Positions 56,416-64,000 of a stretch of 64,000 bases of DNA are shown piece by piece. Every line of letters begins with the position of its first letter. Position 1 is the stretch's first letter. The DNA is from Ephydatia muelleri. Lineage: Eukaryota; Porifera; Demospongiae; Spongillida; Spongillidae. The stretch is from positions 32,537 to 96,536 of the forward strand of contig JABACO010000119.1 in NCBI GenBank assembly GCA_013339895.1, written 5' to 3'. The notes beneath the pieces are model-generated. The model had not been told where the DNA came from, made no database searches, and saw only the letters and a program-made list of their open reading frames with translations. The position numbers were made by a program, and so were the translations under genes.

Positions 56416-56628
56416 GACTTCTAAAAATGAAAACACTGATTGGTTTGTGCATCTAAAAATCGATTTGTGCATTCTTATAGGGCAACTGATTGTGTGTGTG
56501 CATGTGTTGAAGAGTGAATAAAGCATTCATGTGTTTTTTGCAAATAGCATCTGTCATATACATGCAGGAGCACCAGAATGAATGAAGTAGAATACCCTCT
56601 GGGGGTAATGATGGGATTTGTATTGCAG

Positions 56629-56727
56629 GATGGTGTGACTCCTCTGGTCATTGCAAGTCAGAATGGACATCTTGAAATAGTGAAGTCACTCATTGAAGCT
56701 AGAGCTAATGTCAATCATACTACAAAG
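56629..56727 (+). CDS. Ankyrin exon A5, damaged donor site
   Basis: The coding part is intact: DGVTPLVIASQNGHLEIVKS then LIEARANVNHTTK. The donor has lost two bases: where other copies read AAAGGTAGTG, this one reads AAAGTATTG. A GT remains one base earlier, which would shorten the exon to 98 nt and shift the frame. It is probably skipped or non-functional. Confidence 0.75.
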
Positions 56728-56829
56728 TATTGAAAATAAAACACCATTATTTAGGGTCCTACATTTTCACACATGTGTTTCGGTTCATTTCAATGAATGA
56801 CTTTTGGTCAGGTGTGTGTGGATTGTGAT

Positions 56830-58156
56830 GTGTGGAGGTAGGTGTCGGTGTTATAAGGAACGTTGTGAACATAGTGGGTGCATCACTTCAATGTTCAAGA
56901 ACAAGAATGCGTAGCTCAGTATCTGTTCACCCCCCCCCCCCTCCCCCCCACCTTTTGCACGTTCACAATGCGGGTTATAATAGACGCACCAATGTGCTTT
57001 AAACGGGCACCATACATGTATGTATAACATTTCATGCATACATGTATCAGTATTGCATTGCTTGCATATTCAAGTGATTTTGATCAACACAATATAACAC
57101 ATAGCACTGCATGAATGGTGAGGAAGTCATTTTGTGTGCATGCATGTACATATGCACTTGTCTTCAGAGAGTTAAGCAAGTGTGCATGTGGAAGTGAAAG
57201 CTGTCATGGCTGACTCTTGAGTTTGCAGTACCGTTATCATATTGTAGGTGAAGCCCATCTAGCCAGCCAGCCCTCTCCAATCCTTGCCCACTTGGGTGCT
57301 TAGATTGCCAAAGCTTCCATGTTATGTCATTGTTGGGGGCTGTGCCATCAGAAACAAGGACCCTACTTGCTTTAGGGTGACGTCATGTTCAACGCGCTAA
57401 CCAGCAACTAACACACCAAACAGCCCAACTCACAGAAATGTGAACTCATCTTTGACTCCATGAGATGGTCACACATGTACTTGCATTACTGCTGGTGGGC
57501 AATAGTTAGACAGTGTCAGCTGCACAAAACTTTCCTAGGTATTAGTAATTAATGCACCGATGTTATTGATCACCCCAACGCACCCTGCCTGGACTTTCCA
57601 AGTACTCCCATGCACACACCTAGTTGTCTCTCCCACTCTTCAAATAGGACATCATGGGCGACTCTTGAGTTTGCAAGTACCGTTATCATAGTGTAGGTAA
57701 TACTTGAACTGTTTGTAGTGCACCTTCTAACCAGGCTGGTCAATGATCGCCAAATGAATAGATAGCATATGTACACCATGGCTACCATTACACAAGACAG
57801 TTGATTTCAGTCATGTGTGTAAAATTAATTTTTTAATTTGTTCTGGTGATGCTGCTTGCCCCTTGTTTGACAATCATCATACTTCAGGAGGTCACATAAA
57901 ACTATGTACACTTCTAGCAGCTCTGAGAGTGTGAAAGCTAAACCGCGTGTGGTGAATATTGAGATACATTTGCATTGGCTGGGGTAATATCCCTTTCTTT
58001 CTTATTCTCTCCTCCCTCCCTCACTCTCTCCCTTTCCCATCTCTCTACCGTTCTTTCATTCAATGTGTTCTAACCTGCACATTGCTATACACGTGCATGG
58101 AGGTGGTTGTATGAACAGTGTATGTTTAATATGGTTTGTTCCTTCAATCCTACTAG
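56830..58156. other. Intron between A5 and B3 with an unrelated insert
   Basis: About 57020-57540 has no counterpart in the other modules, and a C-rich run lies at about 56931-56949. The extra sequence makes the A5-B3 spacing 1528 bp instead of about 1194. From 57550 the shared intron resumes. No gene is seen. Confidence 0.45.
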
Positions 58157-58259
58157 AACAATACAACAGCAGTGTATATGGCAAGTATGAAGGGTCATCC
58201 CGGTTGTAGTACTGAGCTTATTGGGAGCAGGTGCTGACGTCAGTATAGCAGAATCTGAT
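58157..58259 (+). pseudogene. Ankyrin exon B3, frameshifted
   Basis: It starts NNTTAVYMASMKGHPG but has an extra T in CCCGGTTGTAGTAC, where the other copies have CGGTGTAGTAC or CGGAGTAGTAC. The exon is 103 nt and the ankyrin frame is lost after GHPG. Splice borders TACTAG and GTAAGT are kept. Confidence 0.85.
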
Positions 58260-58419
58260 GTAAGTGATGTGATGTTTTAACGATGACTTGCAATGTGCTA
58301 ACTAGTCAGCGCTTAAATGATTCAGAGCCAAATGAACCTACGACTGAAGCCATATATTCGTCGCATGGTCGTACCACTAAGCCGATGGGTGGTGTTTAAT
58401 TTGACCGCTACTGTATGTG

Positions 58420-59035
58420 CGTGGGATGTGGGTGTAGGTGGGTGTGGGGTGGTATGGGTGTGGGTGTGGGAAGGTATGGGTATGGGTGTGGGGAGGTGGG
58501 TGTAAGTGTGAAGAGGTGAGTGTGGATGTGTGGTGGTATGGGTATGGGTGTGGGGGAGGTGGGTGTGGGTGTGGGCATGGAGAATCCAACTCTTGTACAA
58601 AACTTTACATACTTAGAGCCAGACTCTATCATTTCATCTTTGTTTGTCCAATCAGTGATTTTCTGTCATAGCTGTGTGGTCTGCTAAACAAATTGGAGGG
58701 TGTGGGGAGGTATGTGTGGGTGTGGTTGTGAGGAGTTGTGTGTGGTGGTGAGGTTCGGGTGTTGTGGGGGGAGGTGGTGTGGAGGGGAATGTGGGAGGTG
58801 GGTGTGGGGCAGGGGGTTGTGGGGATGTGGGTGTGGGTTGTGGTGAGGGGGGTGTGGGGAGGTGAGTGTGGGTATGTGTCGGTGTGGGGAGGTGGGTGTG
58901 AGTGTGGGAAGGTGGGTTTGGGTGTGGAGAGGTGGTTGTGGGTGTGGAGGTGGTGGGTGTGGGGAGTTAGGTATGGGTGGTGATGTGAAGGGTGTCGGAG
59001 ATGAGTTCAGGTTATGGAGCATTGGTGAAGATAGA
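58420..59035 (+). repeat. Intronic G-rich minisatellite field 5
   Basis: Blocks at about 58420-58580 and 58695-59035 flank one conserved CATGGAGAATCC block at 58577. Confidence 0.9.
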
Positions 59036-59918
59036 GGGTGTGGAAATGTAGGGAGTGTACAAAAGGTTAGTACACATACCTTGATATGTTACATCGATCA
59101 TCCAAGTTAGTATAGGTCAAATATAGAGGTTGGCTACAGTAAGTTTCCAGTCTTTGTCCTGGTCCCATGGCAGACTTTTCAACACTACAAATAAACATCA
59201 ATATCTATTATGTAATCACAAATGTTATGCACTACAGAATGCATCACAACTCTTAGAATTGATTATTCCAGTAATGTCTCATTCACAACATGGGATGTCC
59301 ACACAAAATCTACATGTGTACACTGTACGCTAGTAGCTTCTGATAAATACATACTTGTACCTCTGTACATGTACATGTACATGTGACCCCAAGCCACACA
59401 GCATGCAGGGAGTGGTGTGTAAATTTACACATCCACTACATGTGTATGACATGATAGCCTGTAATCACTCTGTGTACATGCCATCCAAACCACACTGCTT
59501 GTCTCAATAGAGTCTCATCGTGATTGTGTTGTAGTGATCTCACACATAATGGAGGCACCTTCTCCATTGTTTCGTCACATGCCACAATGACAGCATTGTT
59601 TTAAGTCTATCACTGGTCTCGCTGTCCTTTGTTTTACAGATGCATTCCCATAGGACAACTGTTAGGGTGTGTAACCTCCCCTGCATAATGAAAATTGATT
59701 TTTCTGAATACAGTAATCGATGTTTCAGGTTTTTGTGCATCTGGAATTCGATTTATGCATTCCTATAGGGCCACTGATTGTGTGTGTGCATGTGTTGAAG
59801 AGTGAATAAAGCATTCATGTTTTTTTTTGCAAATAGCATCCTGTCATATACATGCAGGAGCACCAGAATGAATGAAGTAGAATACCCTCTGGGGGTAATG
59901 ATGGGATTTGTATTGCAG

Positions 59919-60017
59919 AATGGTTGGACTCCTCTGGTCATTGCAAGTCAGAATGGACATGTTGAAATAGTGAAGTCTCTCATTGAAGCAGGAACTAATG
60001 TCAATCATACTACAAAG
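59919..60017 (+). CDS. Ankyrin exon A6
   Basis: 99 nt, phase 0, intact. It starts NGWTPLVIASQNGHVEIVKS then LIEAGTNVNHTTK. Trp at position 3 is shared with A4. Confidence 0.85.
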
Positions 60018-61111
60018 GTAGTGTAATTAAAACACCATTATTTAGGGTTGTAAATGTTCACACGTGGGTTTCAGTTCAGTTCATTCAATGACTTTTGCTC
60101 CCGTTGTGTGTGGATCGTGATGTACATGTAGAGGGGAATTGTATTCTGTGTTTATGTATGTACAGTATGTGAGGCCTGGACTAAGGGCAAAGTGGGGCCC
60201 ATACAGTTCTTATAGGCCTCCCCACCTCCTCCCCTTACCCTCTTCATGATCAGTCCATCTACCCACCAGCTCTCCCATGAGTAGTACATGTACATTACAG
60301 GTGTGGAAGCATTGTTAAGCAAGTATGCATGTGGAAGTGAAAACGGTTATGGGAGAACATGTAACACTAAAGCTGTATTGCATGAACAGTTTAAGTGGGT
60401 ATAGTTAGACAAAGTGTCAACGGCATATAACATTTCAAGGTGGCCATTTACATTAATGAATAAACGATATACATGTATGCACTTGGATTAGGCAACACGA
60501 GACTTGTCAGCATATTAGTTAATGCACCGATGTTATTGATCACCCCAACGCACCCCTGCCTGGACTTTCCAAGTACTCCCATGCACACACCTAGTTGTCT
60601 CTCCCACTCTTCAAATAGGACATCATGGGGGACTTATGAGTTTGCAGTACCGTTATCATAGTGTAGGTAACTTGAACTGTTGTAGTGCACTTCTAACCAG
60701 GCTGGTCAATGATCGCCAAATGAATAGATTAGCGTATGTACACCATGGCTACCATTACACAAGACAGTTGATTTCAGTCATGTGTGTAAGATTCATTTTT
60801 TAATTTGTTCTGGTGATGCTGCTTGCCCCTTGTTTGACAATCATCATACACTTCAGGTCACATAAAACTATGTACACTTCTAGCAGCTCTGAGAGTGTGA
60901 AAGCTAAACCGCGTGTGGTGAATATTTGAGATACATTTGCATTGGCTGGGGTAATATCCCTTTCTTTCTTATTCTCTCCTCCCTCCCTTCACATCTGTCT
61001 ACCCTTCTTTCATTCACTGTGTTCTAACCTGCACATTGCTATACACGTGCATGGAGGTGGTTGTATGAACAGTGTATGTTTAATATGTTTTGTTCCTTCA
61101 ATCCTTACTAG

Positions 61112-61213
61112 GACAATGCAACAGCAGTGTATATGGCAAGTTTGCAGGGTCATCCCGGAGTAGTACTGAGCTTATTGGGATCAGGTGCTGACGTCAATAT
61201 AGCAAGATCTGAT
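61112..61213 (+). CDS. Ankyrin exon B4
   Basis: 102 nt, phase 0, after CTTACTAG and before GTAAGT. It starts DNATAVYMASLQGHPGVVLS and carries GSGADVNIARSD. Intact, and 1193 bp after A6. Confidence 0.85.
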
Positions 61214-61374
61214 GTAAGTGATGTGATGTTTTAACAATAACTTGCAATGTGCTAAATAGTCAGCGCATAAATGATACAGAGCCAAATGAACCTACGAACG
61301 AAGCCATATATTCGTTGCACGGTCGTACCACTAAGCTGATGTGTGGTGTTTAATTTGACCGCTACTGTATGTGC

Positions 61375-63185
61375 GTGGGGATGTGGGTGTAGGTGGGTGT
61401 GGGGTGGTATGGGTGTGGGTTGTGGGGAGGTGGGTGTGGGCATGGAGAATCCAACTCCTGTACAAAACTTTACATACTTAGAGCCAGACTCTATCATTTC
61501 ATCTTTGTTTGTCCAATCAGTTATTTTTGGTCATAGTCTGTGTAACAAATTGGAGGGTGTGGGGACGTGTGTGTGGGTGTGGTTGTGAGGAGTTGTGGGT
61601 GGTGAGGTGTGTGGAGGTGAATGTGGGGAGGTGGGTGTGGAGAGGTGTGGGGGAGTGGGTGTGGAAGGTGTGTGGGGAGGTGGGTGTGGTGAGGGTGTGT
61701 GGTGAGGGCGGTGAGTTGGGTGTGGGAGGTGGGTGTGAGTGGGAAGGTGGTTTGGGTGTCGAGAGGTGGTGTGTGTGGGTGTGGGGAGGTGGTGGGTGTG
61801 GGGAGTTAGGTGTGGGGAGTTAGGTGTACAGTGTGTGTGGGGTGGTATGGGTGTGGTGTGATGTGGGGTGGTATGGGTGGGTGTGATGTGGGGTGGTATG
61901 GGTGTGGGTGTGATGTGGGGTGTATGGGTGTGTGTGGTGTGGGTGGTATGGGTGTGGGTGTGTGTGGGGTGGTATGGTGTGGGTGTGGGGAGGTGGGTGT
62001 AGGTGTGGGGTGGTATGGGTGTACTTTTGGGGAGGTGGGTGTGGGTGTGGGCATGGAGAATCCAACTCCTGTACAAAACATTACATAGACTCTACAAATT
62101 CATCTTTGTTTGTCCAATCAGTTATTTTCTGTCATAGTCTGTGTGGTCTGCTAAACATATTGGAGGGTGTGGGGAAGTGTGTGTGAGTGTGGTTGTGAGG
62201 AGTTGTGGGTTTGGGGAGGTGCTTTTGAGGAGGTGGGTGTGGGGAGGTGGGTGTGGTGGGTGTGGGGAGGTGGGTATGGGTGTGCTGAGGTGGGTGTGGA
62301 CAGGTAGGTGTGGTGGTTGTGAGGAGTTGTGGGTGTGGGGAGGTGCATTTGAGTAGGTGGGTGTGGGGAGGAGGTGGGTGGTGTTTAATTTGACCACTAC
62401 TGTATGTGCGTGGGGTGTGGGTGTAGGTGGGTGTGGGGTGGTATGGGTATGGGTGTGGGGAGGTGGGTGTGGGTGTGGGCATGGAGAATCCAACTCCTGT
62501 ACAAAACTTTACATACTTAGAGCCAGACTCTATCATTTCATCGTTGTTTTCTGTCATAGTCTGTGTGGTCTGCTAAACAAATTGGAGGGTGTGGGGAATT
62601 TTCTGGGTGTGGTTGTGAGGAGTTGTGGGTGTGGGGAGGTGCATGTGAGGAGGTGGGTGTGGGTGTGGGGTGGTGGGTTTGTTGGTGTGGGGTGGGGTGG
62701 GTGTGCTGAGGTGGGTGTGGTGACGTGAGTGTGGGGAGGTGGGTGTGGACAGGTGGGTTTGGGGAGGTGGGTGTTGGTGTGGAGAGGTGGTGTGTTATAG
62801 GTAGGTAGGTGTGGAGGTGGATGTGGGTGTGGTCATGGAGAATCCAACTCCTGTGCTAAACATTACATACTTAGAGCCAGACTCTATCATTTCATCTTTG
62901 TTTGTCCAATCAGTTATTTTCGGTCATAGCTGTGTGGTCTGCTAAACAAATTGGAGGGTGTGAGGAAGTGTGTGTGTGGGTGTGGTTGTGAGGAGGTGTA
63001 GGTGTGGTGATGTGTGTGAGGTGAATGTGGGGAGGTGGGTGTCGGGCGGTGGTGTTGGGAGGTGGGTGTGGGGAGGTGAGTGTGTGTGGGTGTGGCAAGG
63101 TGGGTGTGAGTGGAAGGTGGGTTTGGGTGTGGGGAGTTAGGTGTGGGTGTGATGTGGGAGGGTTTGGGAGATGGGTTCAGGTTAT
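61375..63185 (+). repeat. Intronic G-rich minisatellite field 6
   Basis: Blocks at about 61375-61440, 61555-62060, 62165-62380, 62405-62475, 62585-62840 and 62960-63185. At 61825-61990 the unit changes to GTGGTATGGGTGTG/TGATGTGGG. Four copies of the conserved CATGGAGAATCC block (62832 reads as a variant) are interspersed. Confidence 0.9.
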
Positions 63186-63703
63186 GGAGCATGTGAAGAT
63201 AGAGGGTGTGGAAATGTAGGGAGTGTACAAGAGGTTAGTACACATACACATCGATCATCCAAGTACTGTACACAGTATAGAGGTCGCCTACAGTAGGTTT
63301 TCTCCAGTCTTTGTCCTGGTCTCATGGCAGGACTTTTCAACACTACAATAAACATCAATGTCTATTATGCAATCACAAATGTCATGCACTACAGAATGCA
63401 TCACAAATCTTAGAATTGATTATTCCACTAATGTCTCATTCACAACATGGGATGTCCACACAAAATCTACATGTGTACACTGTACGCTAGTAGCTTCTGA
63501 TAAATACATACTTGTACCTCTGTTCGTGTACATGTACATGTGACCCAAGCCACACAGCATGCAGGGAGTGTGTGTAAATTGACACATCACTACCTGTGTA
63601 TGACATGATAGCCTGTAATCACTCTGTGTACATGCCATCCAAACCACACAGCATGTCTCAACAGAGTCTCATCATGATTGTGTTGTACAGATCTCACACA
63701 TAA

Positions 63704-64000
63704 TGGAGGCACCTTCTCCATTGTTTCATCACATGCCACAATGACAGCATTGTTTTAAGTCTATCACTGGTCTCGCTGTCCTTTGTTTTACAGATGCATT
63801 CCCATAGGACAACTGTTAGGGTGTTTAACCTCCCCTGCATCATGAAAATCGATTTTTCCGAATACTTTTGAAACACTAATCGATTTTTCAAGTTTTTGTG
63901 CATCTGAAAATCGATTTATGCATTCCTATAGGGCCACTGATTGCGTGTGTGCATGTTTTGATAGGTAAATCAAGCATTCATGTGTTTTTTGCAAATCGCA
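63704..64000 (+). repeat. Start of a further A-module, cut by the window edge
   Basis: AATGGAGGCACC at about 63704 is followed by the same sequence as at 59549, up to TTTTTTGCAAATCGCA at the edge. By alignment the next A exon would begin about 80 bases past 64000. The ankyrin array therefore continues. Confidence 0.8.

Noticed and set aside
42420..63185. Telomere or subtelomere signal
   Set aside because: The units are irregular GGTGGGTGTGGGGA and not a regular telomeric hexamer, and they lie inside introns of a gene.
43161..63192. Repeated GVGRWVW and THLPTPTPTSPHP frames on both strands
   Set aside because: They are products of the G-rich minisatellite and appear in both directions wherever the repeat lies.

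Overview
This is a window of animal nuclear DNA, not bacterial DNA. Split exons with GT/AG borders, several retroelement and DNA-transposon classes, long microsatellites and a large intronic minisatellite field all point that way. Ty3/gypsy, hAT, LINE and integrase-type elements, short introns, abundant ACATGTAC-like sequence and ankyrin or lectin-like genes suggest a marine invertebrate, possibly a sponge or cnidarian. That placement is inference with low confidence.

Layout. 1-3639: the 3' part of a Ty3/gypsy retrotransposon with an open pol frame and a 3' LTR. 4.0-6.05 kb: decayed hAT pieces, including a 962-bp non-autonomous hAT with a perfect 8-bp target duplication. 6.6-14.0 kb: a large inverted duplication with arms over 1 kb. 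The left arm carries (CA)n, the right arm (TG)n, and the centre holds a fold-back element with a nested hairpin MITE. 14.5-20.3 kb: a decayed gag-like fragment split by a complete, apparently young Ty3/gypsy element on the minus strand. That element has 171-bp LTRs with no difference seen, a 4-bp duplication, a tRNA-Ser primer site and a GGGAAAC -1 frameshift signal. 20.3-21.7 kb: a broken, intron-containing integrase gene of the GIN/Ginger type. 21.9-24.3 kb: hAT ends, a jacalin-like lectin remnant and a LINE reverse-transcriptase fragment. 25-34 kb: minus-strand coding debris I do not recognise, plus a hAT-like element at 27.9-29.0 kb. 34.7-39.3 kb: two in-phase exons of an unrecognised gene, the last one tandemly duplicated. 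39.75-40.8 kb: facing polypyrimidine and polypurine tracts.

41.0-64.0 kb: the start and body of an ankyrin-repeat gene. A minimal first exon (Met-Asp-Gln) is followed by two N-terminal exons and then by at least ten ankyrin exons. These are of two types: A (99 nt, 33 codons) and B (102 nt, 34 codons). All intact ones are phase 0, so each can be added or skipped without breaking frame. The exons and their introns lie in recent segmental duplications of about 1.2-4.2 kb, separated by G-rich minisatellites of the GGTGGGTGTGGGGA type. Three copies are damaged. The array continues past the right edge. This modular, still expanding exon array is the most interesting system in the window.
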